Source: Gottfriedia acidiceleris (GTDB lineage Bacteria; Bacillota; Bacilli; Bacillales; Bacillaceae_G). Taken from it: 64,000 bases of DNA. This document shows, in pieces, positions 47,274-54,913 of the stretch. The notes below the pieces were generated by a model. It was not told the DNA's origin. It searched no databases and saw only the letters and a list, made by a program, of their open reading frames with translations. The position numbers were made by a program, and so were the translations under genes. The stretch's first letter is position 1, and each line of letters opens with the position of its first letter. The DNA lies in NCBI RefSeq assembly GCF_004138285.1, contig NZ_SCFN01000018.1, forward strand, positions 37,938 to 101,937, in the 5' to 3' direction.

Positions 47274-47693
47274 ATGGTCGTATTATTTACGTCGAAAGCT
47301 ACTGCTTCTGGTGGTCGTGAAGGAAATGTTAAATCAGATGATGGTTTAATAGATTTACTTTTAACAACGCCCTCTGCAAATACTAACAAAGTTGGATCTA
47401 ATCCTGAACAATTATTTGCAGCTGGATATTCAGCATGTTTTGATGGTGCATTAAACTTTATCGCAAATAAAAATAAGCAGAAAATTGAATCATCAATTAC
47501 AGCGGAAGTTAGTTTATTAAAAGATGATACAGAAAACCCTTTTTCTCTAGCAGTTACGTTAAATGCACAAATTAAAGGTGTTCCACAAGATGTTGCTGTA
47601 GAGCTTGTGAAAGAAGCGCATGGTTTTTGTCCTTATTCAAAAGCTTTAAAAGGTAATGTTGATGTAAAGTTGAAAGTTAAAGTTATTGAGTAG
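47274..47693 (+). CDS. Organic hydroperoxide resistance protein (Ohr, OsmC family)
   Basis: Thiol peroxidase that reduces organic hydroperoxides with lipoamide or bacillithiol-type electron donors. Two redox cysteines: peroxidatic in YSACFDGAL and resolving in HGFCPYSKA. The N-terminus LFTSKATASGGREGNVKSDDG is diagnostic for Ohr. 139 aa. The start at 47274 lies 8 nt after GAGGTG; another ATG 4 nt upstream is out of frame. No OhrR gene or clear OhrR box is nearby. It fits with the quinone-stress genes that follow. Confidence 0.94.
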   Translation: MVVLFTSKATASGGREGNVKSDDGLIDLLLTTPSANTNKVGSNPEQLFAAGYSACFDGALNFIANKNKQKIESSITAEVSLLKDDTENPFSLAVTLNAQIKGVPQDVAVELVKEAHGFCPYSKALKGNVDVKLKVKVIE

Positions 47694-47811
47694 TTTTCAA
47701 TAGTAACTAGATCTTTTCCAAAAACTTGTTACATACAACAATATGAAATTGACTAAAAAATTTAAAGACATTGCCATCGTAAAAATTCCTTATAATTTTT
47801 TACAGGTAAAT

Positions 47812-47847
47812 AAAAGAGCTAATCAACACCTGTCGATTAGCTCTTTT
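47812..47847 (-). terminator. Terminator of wrbA copy 1
   Basis: 13-bp stem AAAAGAGCTAATC / GATTAGCTCTTTT. The same structure is duplicated at 41095-41128. Confidence 0.85.
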
Positions 47848-47851
47848 CCAT

Positions 47852-48475
47852 TTATTGATTTGCTTTTTTAACCCATTCTGCCACTGTAACGGTACGTTTT
47901 GCCTGATGTTTTACGGCTGCTTGAACAGCAGAAAAGTCTTCAACCATTTTACCACTCTGATCAACAGTTACACTTGTTCCATATGGGTTTCCACCCGCTC
48001 CAAAAATAACTGGATCAGTATAGCCAGGAGTTACAACAATAGCTCCCCAATGATGCATTGTCGTATATAACGATAATATGGTTGCCTCTTGACCACCGTG
48101 AGGGTTTTGAGCAGAAGTCATTGCACTTACAACTTTATTCATTAGTTTTCCGTTAAACCATAATCCGCCTGTTGTATCTAAGAACTGCTTCATTTGAGAT
48201 GGCATGTTTCCGAATCTAGTTGGGACACTGAAAATTATTGCGTCTGCCCATTCTAAATCGTTTAGGGAAACAGTTGGAAAACATACTGCGACTTCTTCAG
48301 TAAAGTGCTTCCAAGCAGGATTAGAATCAATTACTGATTGAGGAGCTAATTCTTGAACTTTTAAGATCTTCACCTCTGCACCAGCTTCTTTTGCTCCGTC
48401 AGAAGCCCATTGTGATAACTGATAATTTGTTCCTGTCGAACTATAACAGATAATTGCAAGATTTACATTTGACAT
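47852..48475 (-). CDS. WrbA-type NAD(P)H:quinone oxidoreductase, copy 1
   Basis: Flavodoxin-like FMN enzyme that reduces quinones by two electrons. FMN phosphate loop YSSTGTNYQLS, the WrbA signature SAQNPHGGQEATI and RFGNMPSQMKQFLD. 207 aa. AAAGGAG precedes the ATG. Closely related to the copy at 50099-50764: the C-terminal halves are almost identical (TVAEWVKKANQ in both), while the region at about residues 60-75 differs by a short insertion. An orphan hemA lies between the two. Confidence 0.93.
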   Translation of the reverse strand: MSNVNLAIICYSSTGTNYQLSQWASDGAKEAGAEVKILKVQELAPQSVIDSNPAWKHFTEEVAVCFPTVSLNDLEWADAIIFSVPTRFGNMPSQMKQFLDTTGGLWFNGKLMNKVVSAMTSAQNPHGGQEATILSLYTTMHHWGAIVVTPGYTDPVIFGAGGNPYGTSVTVDQSGKMVEDFSAVQAAVKHQAKRTVTVAEWVKKANQ

Positions 48476-48682
48476 CGTTTTTCTCCTTTAAAAAAAACAA
48501 TATATTTTTATGCAAAAATTTCCTAATGATTATTTTGTCCGTGTAATTATTACTAATACATATAAATTAAACATGTTTTTACAAAAAAACAATCAAAGTA
48601 TCTGTTTTTTTATATACGTTTGTACATTGTCTTCCTTATTTATTCATTCAATCTTGTATCTTGTAAGCTATAATTCTATTAT

Positions 48683-49984
48683 TTAAAATTCTAATAGTGA
48701 TTTCTGATTTTCTGTACCCACATTTTCAATATTAAAAAGTTTTTTGAATAAATCGATATCCATATTAGAGTCCTTAGAATTAGCCAAATCTTTCAAAACC
48801 CTAATAGGATCTTTTAAGAATTGATTTATTATACTACTCAAATGTTTATTTATTACTTTCAAGTCATGCTCCGATAAATTTGGAAGTTTATTTTTAATGC
48901 TTTCTTGAGTTTCCAGTTGAATCGACGATGCCTTTTTTTTCAGTGCTGTAATTATAGGAACAATATCTAATAAATTGACCCATTTCTTGTACTCATCAAG
49001 TTCTCCTTCAATCATATTCATAATTTTTTGGGAGGCTTTTTTTCGTTCCATTATATTAGAATTTACAATATCTTGGAGTTCATCAATGTTATATAAAAAA
49101 GTGTTTGCGAATTCACATATATTAGGGTCGATATTTCGCGGTACTGAGATGTCAATAAAATATAAAGGCTTTACTTTTCGAAACTTGCTTACCTTCATAA
49201 CCATCTCTCGTGTAATCAAATATTCCTTTGCCGAAGTTGTGCTAATTATTAAGTCAGATTCCATCATTGAATTCAGCAGTTCATGAAACGGCTTAATTTC
49301 AACAGAATAACGATTTGCTAGTAATCTAGCATTTTCATATGAACGATTAATAACTGTTACTCTGTTTGCACCATTTCCTTGTAGATTTTTACAGGCTAAC
49401 TCTGCCATTTGTCCTGCTCCAAGAATTAATATCGATGTATTATTTAGAGTCTTAAAAATCTTCTTTGCTAATTCAATTGCAGCATAACTAACCGATACTG
49501 CTTTAGAACCAATTTCAGTTTCAGTATGGGCTCTTTTTCCAAGTGTAACTGCTTTTTTAAATGAATGATTAAATACTGTACCAGTTGTATTTTCTCTTTG
49601 AGCTAACAAAAAACTAGTACGAACTTGTCCTAAAATCTGTGTTTCACCTAAGATTAATGAGTCTAAACCACATGTAACTTTAAATAGATGTTCAATCGCT
49701 AAATCTTGTTCATAAAAGAACAAATAAGAAAAGAGTTCATTTTTTTCAATGTTAAACCATTCTGCTATAAATTCTGTCAGCTCATTTTTCCCTTTATTAG
49801 ATTCATTAACTACCGCGTATATTTCAGTACGGTTACAAGTTGATAAAATGACATTTTCAATGATACTTGATTTTTTTTGTAATGCTTTCATTGCAATAGC
49901 GTATTCAGAAGGATTAAACGTAAGTTTTTCCCTAATTTCAACAGGAGCAGTTCTATGGTTTAAGCCAACAACTAAAATATGCAT
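48683..49984 (-). CDS. hemA: Glutamyl-tRNA reductase, orphan copy
   Basis: First enzyme of the C5 heme pathway: converts glutamyl-tRNA to glutamate 1-semialdehyde. Catalytic Cys50 in ILSTCNRTE, N-terminal GLNHRTAPVEIREKL, signature CGLDSLILGETQILGQV, NADPH-binding GAGQMAELA, C-terminal dimerisation helices. 433 aa from ATG 49984 after AAGGTG; a GTG at 49993 overlaps that site. No hemX, hemC, hemD, hemB or hemL follows, so it is outside the usual operon and may be a second copy in this genome. No other heme gene lies near except the heme-containing qox operon 20 kb away. Confidence 0.93.
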   Translation of the reverse strand: MHILVVGLNHRTAPVEIREKLTFNPSEYAIAMKALQKKSSIIENVILSTCNRTEIYAVVNESNKGKNELTEFIAEWFNIEKNELFSYLFFYEQDLAIEHLFKVTCGLDSLILGETQILGQVRTSFLLAQRENTTGTVFNHSFKKAVTLGKRAHTETEIGSKAVSVSYAAIELAKKIFKTLNNTSILILGAGQMAELACKNLQGNGANRVTVINRSYENARLLANRYSVEIKPFHELLNSMMESDLIISTTSAKEYLITREMVMKVSKFRKVKPLYFIDISVPRNIDPNICEFANTFLYNIDELQDIVNSNIMERKKASQKIMNMIEGELDEYKKWVNLLDIVPIITALKKKASSIQLETQESIKNKLPNLSEHDLKVINKHLSSIINQFLKDPIRVLKDLANSKDSNMDIDLFKKLFNIENVGTENQKSLLEF

Positions 49985-50051
49985 TTTTATCACCTTTTTT
50001 ATGCCTTCTATAATTGCTTTTGGTTATCAATTGAATAATAAAATAATTAAA

Positions 50052-50090
50052 GAAGAGGGACCATATCTGCACTACCATGATCCGCTCTTC
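50052..50090 (-). terminator. Terminator-like hairpin after wrbA copy 2
   Basis: Stem GAAGAG / CTCTTC extended with mismatches, followed by an AT-rich tail; 9 bp after the stop. Confidence 0.6.
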
Positions 50091-50098
50091 CTTCTATA

Positions 50099-50764
50099 TT
50101 ATTGATTTGCTTTTTTAACCCATTCAGCTACAGTAACTGTACGTTTTGCCTGATGTTTTACAGCAGCTTCTACATCCTCAATCATTTTTCCATCTTGACC
50201 GACAGTAACACTAGTTCCATATGGATTACCACCTGCTCCAAAAGTAACAGGATCTGTATATCCTGGAGCAGCGACAATTGCACCCCAATGATACATTGAT
50301 GTATAAAGAGATAATATTGTAGCTTCTTGACCTCCATGTGGGTTTTGAGCTGAAGTCATGGCACTAACAACTTTATTAACAAGTTTTCCGTTGAACCATA
50401 GCCCACCAGTTGTATCTAAAAACTGTTTCATTTGAGCTGGCATATTACCAAATCTAGTAGGTACACTAAAAATTATGGCATCAGCCCATTCTAAGTCATC
50501 TAACTTTACTTCTTGTACATCTTTAGTAGCCTCAACATGAGCTTTCCACGCTGGATTGCCTTCTATTACAGATTGTGGAGCAAGTTCTGGGACTTTTAAT
50601 ACTCTTACTTCAGCCCCAGCTTCTTTCGCTCCTTCTTCAGCCCATTTTGAAAGCTGATAATTAGTTCCACCCATACTGTAATAAATCACTGCCAATTTTA
50701 CATTAGTCATTTTTTTATTCTCCTTATCAGATGCATTTCCAAATAATTTGGATAAGAAACCCAT
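50099..50764 (-). CDS. WrbA-type NAD(P)H:quinone oxidoreductase, copy 2
   Basis: Flavodoxin-fold quinone reductase with YSMGGTNYQLS, SAQNPHGGQEATI and RFGNMPAQMKQFLD. Two starts are credible: ATG 50764 with AGGTGG upstream, giving an 18-residue N-terminal extension MGFLSKLFGNASDKENKK, and ATG 50710 (MTNVKLAVIYY) with AAGGAG upstream, which matches copy 1. Next to the quinone-stress genes mhqD-O-P-R and probably used in the same response. Confidence 0.92.
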   Translation of the reverse strand: MGFLSKLFGNASDKENKKMTNVKLAVIYYSMGGTNYQLSKWAEEGAKEAGAEVRVLKVPELAPQSVIEGNPAWKAHVEATKDVQEVKLDDLEWADAIIFSVPTRFGNMPAQMKQFLDTTGGLWFNGKLVNKVVSAMTSAQNPHGGQEATILSLYTSMYHWGAIVAAPGYTDPVTFGAGGNPYGTSVTVGQDGKMIEDVEAAVKHQAKRTVTVAEWVKKANQ

Positions 50765-50804
50765 ATATACACCACCTATTATGTCATTCTTTTATTTTCT
50801 ACAT

Positions 50805-51419
50805 TCATTTATTCGAAATTATCTTCTGATACCAGTTTGCCGCGAACTCGACTTCTTGCATGGTTAATTGATGACCTCTATTCTCCCAATGAAGTTCTAC
50901 ATCCGCATTAGCCTTTTCTAATAAAGATTTTAATTCGGCCGATTCCATGGGAGAACAAATTGGATCATTCGTACCAGAAGCAATAAATACTGTTTTACCT
51001 GATAAGTCTGGAAGTTCAATTCCTTTTCTCGGTACCATAGGATGATGAAGAATAGCACCTTTTAATGCATTTTGATAGTGAAATAATAAACTTGCAGCTA
51101 TATTGGCCCCATTTGAGTATCCTAATGCAATAATATTATTTCGGTCGAAACCATACTTTTCTGCTGCATCATCAAGAAATTCATTTAATTCTTTTGTTCG
51201 GAAAATAAGGTCTTCTTCATCAAAAACCCCTTCAGCTAATCTTTTGAAAAATCTTGGCATTCCATTTTCCAATATATTTCCACGAACGCTTAATACAGAA
51301 GCTTCATCGTCAATTATTCCAGCAAGAGGTAATAAGTCTAATTCATTACCGCCAGTACCATGAAGTAATAAAAATGTTGGTTTTGTTGGATCTTGACCTT
51401 TATTGAATATATGCTTCAT
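50805..51419 (-). CDS. mhqD: MhqD-like alpha/beta hydrolase (carboxylesterase family)
   Basis: Serine hydrolase of about 204 aa. Oxyanion loop LLHGTGGNE, nucleophile elbow ALGYSNGANIA with the catalytic Ser, acid in GTNDPICSP, and His in WENRGHQLT. Same family as Bacillus subtilis MhqD (YodD), induced by methylhydroquinone and other quinone-like electrophiles. AAAGGAGG precedes the ATG. Lies behind the ring-cleaving dioxygenase gene in the cluster ruled by the MarR-type gene at 53073-53501. The physiological ester is unknown. Confidence 0.88.
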   Translation of the reverse strand: MKHIFNKGQDPTKPTFLLLHGTGGNELDLLPLAGIIDDEASVLSVRGNILENGMPRFFKRLAEGVFDEEDLIFRTKELNEFLDDAAEKYGFDRNNIIALGYSNGANIAASLLFHYQNALKGAILHHPMVPRKGIELPDLSGKTVFIASGTNDPICSPMESAELKSLLEKANADVELHWENRGHQLTMQEVEFAANWYQKIISNK

Positions 51420-51555
51420 CGTTTATTTGCCTCCTTTAGGTTTTTCGATTTATCACCAATTGATACGTAGTTATTTCAGAAATTTATGATTGCCTCTTTT
51501 AAAGGCAATGTATCTGGATCTTTGAAAGCAAAATAATCAATCCAGTTCCATGTAA

Positions 51556-52494
51556 TCAGTCAAGTTCTCTTACTTGTATCGGTAGCAAAATTTGCTCAAT
51601 TTTTGCTCTATGAGGTTCATACTGTGATGGCAACATTAATTTTTCACCCATTGTTTCTTGAGATTCATCATGAGCAAACCCTGGAGGATCTGTCGCAATT
51701 TCGAATAGAATTTCACCATGTTCTCTAAAGTAAATGGCATTAAAATAATTTCTGTCTTGAACAGGAGTGACACCATATCCATTAGATGAAATGTAGTTTT
51801 TCCATTCCAATTGATCCTTGTCATCACTAGCTCGCCATGCAATGTGGTGTACTGTTCCAACACCCATTTGTCCACGTCCACTACGAGTTAATTTTACGTC
51901 GATAATATTTCCAATATCCGCAGTAGAACGATATCGAGCAAAGTCACCTTCTCTACCAACTAATTCAAGTCCCATTACTTTTTCTAACAATTCAGCTGTT
52001 TTGTTAGGCTGGGTTGAATATAAAGTTGCTCCACCAAAACCTTTGATAGCAACTTCAGGTGTTACTTCACCGAATGTCCAAGTATTGATATCTCCTTCTT
52101 CTCTTTCAACAATTTCTAAGTGAAGACCATGTGGATCATCGAATAGCAAATATTGTTCTCCAAAGCGATTCATGATTGTAAAAGGAATATTGAATTTTTC
52201 TAGTCTTTTTTTCCAAAATTCCATAGCCCCTTTGGGAACAACATATGAAGTAACTCCTACTTGACCGTCTCCAATGGTTCCTTGATGAGCTCTTGCCCAA
52301 GGGAAAAACGTAATAATTGTTCCTGGTTTTCCACCTTCATTACCAAAATAAAGGTGATAAGTACCTGGATCATCAAAATTGACGGTTTGCTTAACCATAC
52401 GCAACCCTAATATTCCTGCATAAAAATCTAGATTTTCCTGTGGATCCCCTACAATTGCTGTGATATGGTGAATACCCATTGTTTTCTTACTCAT
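51556..52494 (-). CDS. mhqO: MhqO-like ring-cleaving dioxygenase (two VOC domains)
   Basis: Vicinal-oxygen-chelate protein of 312 aa with two glyoxalase-fold halves: GIHHITAIVGDPQENLDFYAG at the N-terminus and VHHIAWRASDD in the second half, with metal-ligand candidates His8 or His9, the second His pair, and Glu in ILFEIATDPPGF. Family members such as MhqA, MhqE and MhqO are linked to removal of hydroquinones and catechols. AAAAGGAGAG precedes the ATG. It follows the DoxX gene in the same direction. Confidence 0.92.
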   Translation of the reverse strand: MSKKTMGIHHITAIVGDPQENLDFYAGILGLRMVKQTVNFDDPGTYHLYFGNEGGKPGTIITFFPWARAHQGTIGDGQVGVTSYVVPKGAMEFWKKRLEKFNIPFTIMNRFGEQYLLFDDPHGLHLEIVEREEGDINTWTFGEVTPEVAIKGFGGATLYSTQPNKTAELLEKVMGLELVGREGDFARYRSTADIGNIIDVKLTRSGRGQMGVGTVHHIAWRASDDKDQLEWKNYISSNGYGVTPVQDRNYFNAIYFREHGEILFEIATDPPGFAHDESQETMGEKLMLPSQYEPHRAKIEQILLPIQVRELD

Positions 52495-52613
52495 TTGTCA
52501 ACTCTCCTTTTAAATTAAAGATTAGCTGTATTAAGAAACTTAGTAAGCATAGTCAATTAATAAAAAAAATAATAATATTATTTTTAGTTTAAGAATTATT
52601 AATTCAAGATATT

Positions 52614-53012
52614 TTAGAATAAAAATGTATCTAAAGCATATTTACCAGGACCGGTTAAAACTACACTAATAGCCACTGCTAGCAAAGTTAAGTTATATTC
52701 ATATCCATTTGATGTCGCCCATATTCCGTTTGGCGCATGAACTTTAATAATTGCCATTGCCATAGTCCCAGCAATCAAAATTCCTGCTACAGGGGTTAAT
52801 AATCCAAAAGCAAACAATATTCCGCCAATAAATTCTGCTAGGCCCGCAATTAGCGCGATTGTTACTCTTGGTTTCATGCCAATAGAATCAAACCATCCAC
52901 CAGTACCTTTCAATCCGTATCCACCGAACCAACCAAATAATTTTTGAGCACCGTGCCCGATGAACAATATACCAACTACCAATCGAATCAATAATAAACC
53001 TATATTTATCAT
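52614..53012 (-). CDS. mhqP: MhqP-like DoxX-family membrane protein
   Basis: Four-helix DoxX protein of 132 aa (LLLIRLVVGILFIGHGAQKLFGWFGG; LAEFIGGILFAFGLLTPVAG). DoxX proteins accompany quinone and oxidative stress genes. AGGAGG precedes the ATG. An MhqR-box-like palindrome lies only 26 bp upstream of the start (53038-53055), so this gene is probably directly repressed by the neighbouring MarR protein. Confidence 0.9.
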   Translation of the reverse strand: MINIGLLLIRLVVGILFIGHGAQKLFGWFGGYGLKGTGGWFDSIGMKPRVTIALIAGLAEFIGGILFAFGLLTPVAGILIAGTMAMAIIKVHAPNGIWATSNGYEYNLTLLAVAISVVLTGPGKYALDTFLF

Positions 53013-53037
53013 ATTAACTCCTCCTAAAATATATATA

Positions 53038-53055
53038 TATCTTTAAATCGAGATA
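53038..53055 (-). promoter_or_regulatory. MhqR-box-like operator before mhqP
   Basis: TATCTTTAAATCGAGATA, arms TATCT/AGATA, 15 of 18 positions equal to the B. subtilis MhqR consensus TATCTCGAATTCGAGATA (consensus recalled from the literature). Confidence 0.7.
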
Positions 53056-53072
53056 AAATAGTAAAAAAAATT

Positions 53073-53501
53073 TTAAGAATAAACTTTATTTCTTACTTTA
53101 TTCAAAAGCTTAGCAAAAGTATCAGTCTCATCAAAATCTAATGAATCAAACATATTACTAATGAAATCATTGTATTTCGGCATAATTTCGTTCATCAATT
53201 CATTACCTTCATCAGTTAATATCACATGTATTACTCGGCGATCATCTGGACATGGAATTCTGCATAATAAATCTCTTTGTTCTAGCTTATCTATAACATA
53301 TGTCATCGAACCACTTGAGACCAATATTGAATTTCCAATTTGTTGTATTGTTTGTTTCTCTTTTTGATATAGTACTTCTAAAACAGAAAACTCAGTTATG
53401 CTTAAATTGTATTTTGCCATTTCGTCCTTTATTCGGTCATGAATTGCTTTAGATGTTTGCATTAATAGTAGAAAAGGTAGATTTTTGCATTTCTTTTCCA
53501 T
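53073..53501 (-). CDS. mhqR: MarR-family quinone-sensing repressor, MhqR-like
   Basis: Winged-helix repressor of 142 aa. DNA-binding core SITEFSVLEVLYQKEKQTIQQIG, SSGSMTYVIDKLEQRDLL and the wing CPDDRRVIHVILT closely follow B. subtilis MhqR, which leaves DNA when its cysteine is modified by quinones. A Cys near the N-terminus (KKCKNLP) is the likely sensor. ATG 53501 lies after AGGGGGTG; a GTG at 53510 overlaps that site. A perfect operator at 53537-53554 overlaps its own promoter region, implying autorepression. Confidence 0.93.
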   Translation of the reverse strand: MEKKCKNLPFLLLMQTSKAIHDRIKDEMAKYNLSITEFSVLEVLYQKEKQTIQQIGNSILVSSGSMTYVIDKLEQRDLLCRIPCPDDRRVIHVILTDEGNELMNEIMPKYNDFISNMFDSLDFDETDTFAKLLNKVRNKVYS

Positions 53502-53536
53502 TAATTTCACCCCCTAAAAATTATTTCAAATTAAAA

Positions 53537-53554
53537 TATCTTGAATACAAGATA
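53537..53554 (-). promoter_or_regulatory. MhqR-box-like operator before mhqR
   Basis: TATCTTGAATACAAGATA, a perfect 7-bp inverted repeat with a 4-bp centre, 36 bp upstream of the mhqR start. Confidence 0.75.
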
Positions 53555-53910
53555 ATATTAATACTTATTATTTTTTTTGTCAATAAGCTTTTATATTTTT
53601 GGATTCAGCCAAATACCTATGTTTATGGTAATTACATAAAAGAAATATGCGATATTCACAAGAAAATTCTATAGTATCTCAATGAATGCAATATAAGAGA
53701 GTTGAGAAAAATTACCATGTTCCCTAATAGAAACCCTGAGTTGTTATTTCTGTCTTCAATAGTTTATTATGGGAATGAGCGGTTTTTTATTCGGTTTTTC
53801 TCTTAATTAAAAGTAATAAGCTATTTTGGGATGTTTTGATAACATCTACTTTAAGTAAAAATAAATTAGTGCATTAAATAATATCATCTAGAATAGAGAG
53901 AAGTGAAATT

Positions 53911-54834
53911 ATGGAATTAAGAGAATTAGAATTCTTTATAGCCATTTGCGAGGAATTACATTTTACAAGGGCAGCAGAAAAATTAGGAATATCACAACCT
54001 GCTTTAAGCCGTCAAATAATAGCTCTTGAAGATAAGTTAGGAGTACGTTTATTTGATCGCTTAGGTAAAAAAATCGCCATAACAGAAGCTGGTAAAATTC
54101 TACAAGAAGAATCCGAAAAAATATTCACTAATATAAAATATATCTATGAACAAATTGGAGAGCTTCAAAAAGTAAAAAGGGGTAATCTGATCATTGGTGC
54201 AATGTCGGAAGAGTTAAGTCAGCTTGCGTCTGTAATTTTCCTAGAGCTTCACCGAATGTATCCCTATTTACAAATGAAGATCATTATGTCTGATAATATT
54301 GAGGATAGAGTTATTCAAAATGAAATCGACATAGCATTGACACACATGCCTTTAGAGAATGAACAGTTAACAAATACCCCTTTATATAATGAAGAATTTT
54401 ATTTAGTTGTTCCTTTTGACCATCATTTAGCTGAAAGAGAAAAAGTTGATTTTGAAGAGATTAAGGACATACAACTTGTCCTAAGTCCCAAAAACCACAA
54501 TTGCCGAAAATTAATTGATGATGCCGCTACATCTATGGGATTTGTCTTCAAGCCTATCATAGAATTAACTGATGTTAATTCCATTTTGAGTATAGTAAAA
54601 GCAGGTATTGGAGCTACCATACTTCCCAATACTCTTCTCACTTCGCAGAATTCTGAAACCCTTAAAGTAATTAAAATAGTGAATCCTGTAATTACTAAGG
54701 AAATTGCCATTGTACATCATAAAGAGAAGTATATTGGATCTGCTGCTAGAAATTTTATTGACTTGTTGGTTGCATATGTGAATTTGACAAGTCTTTATGA
54801 AAAGGATAATGAAATTGCTTTGATTCATTCTTAA
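53911..54834 (+). CDS. LysR-family transcriptional regulator
   Basis: 307 aa. N-terminal helix-turn-helix (ELEFFIAICEELHFTRAAEKLGISQPALSRQI, about 4-36), then a periplasmic-binding-fold effector domain (about 90-295). Divergent from mhqR across a 400-bp gap. LysR proteins usually control themselves and a divergent neighbour; here the neighbour is the quinone-stress cluster, but the MhqR boxes make MarR control of that cluster more likely. Ligand unknown. Confidence 0.92.
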   Translation: MELRELEFFIAICEELHFTRAAEKLGISQPALSRQIIALEDKLGVRLFDRLGKKIAITEAGKILQEESEKIFTNIKYIYEQIGELQKVKRGNLIIGAMSEELSQLASVIFLELHRMYPYLQMKIIMSDNIEDRVIQNEIDIALTHMPLENEQLTNTPLYNEEFYLVVPFDHHLAEREKVDFEEIKDIQLVLSPKNHNCRKLIDDAATSMGFVFKPIIELTDVNSILSIVKAGIGATILPNTLLTSQNSETLKVIKIVNPVITKEIAIVHHKEKYIGSAARNFIDLLVAYVNLTSLYEKDNEIALIHS

Positions 54835-54850
54835 CAGTTCTCATAAAAAA

Positions 54851-54879
54851 TTCCCCATTCCATAAAACGGAATGGGGAA
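54851..54879. terminator. Bidirectional terminator between lysR and S8 protease 3
   Basis: 11-bp perfect stem TTCCCCATTCC / GGAATGGGGAA flanked by A/T runs; convergent genes end on both sides. Confidence 0.88.
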
Positions 54880-54913
54880 AAGTTAAGAGTAAATATCTCT
54901 TAAAGTTATTATT

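Noticed and set aside
54565..54828. ORFs opposite the LysR gene
   Set aside because: Shadows of the lysR coding sequence on the other strand, without ribosome sites.
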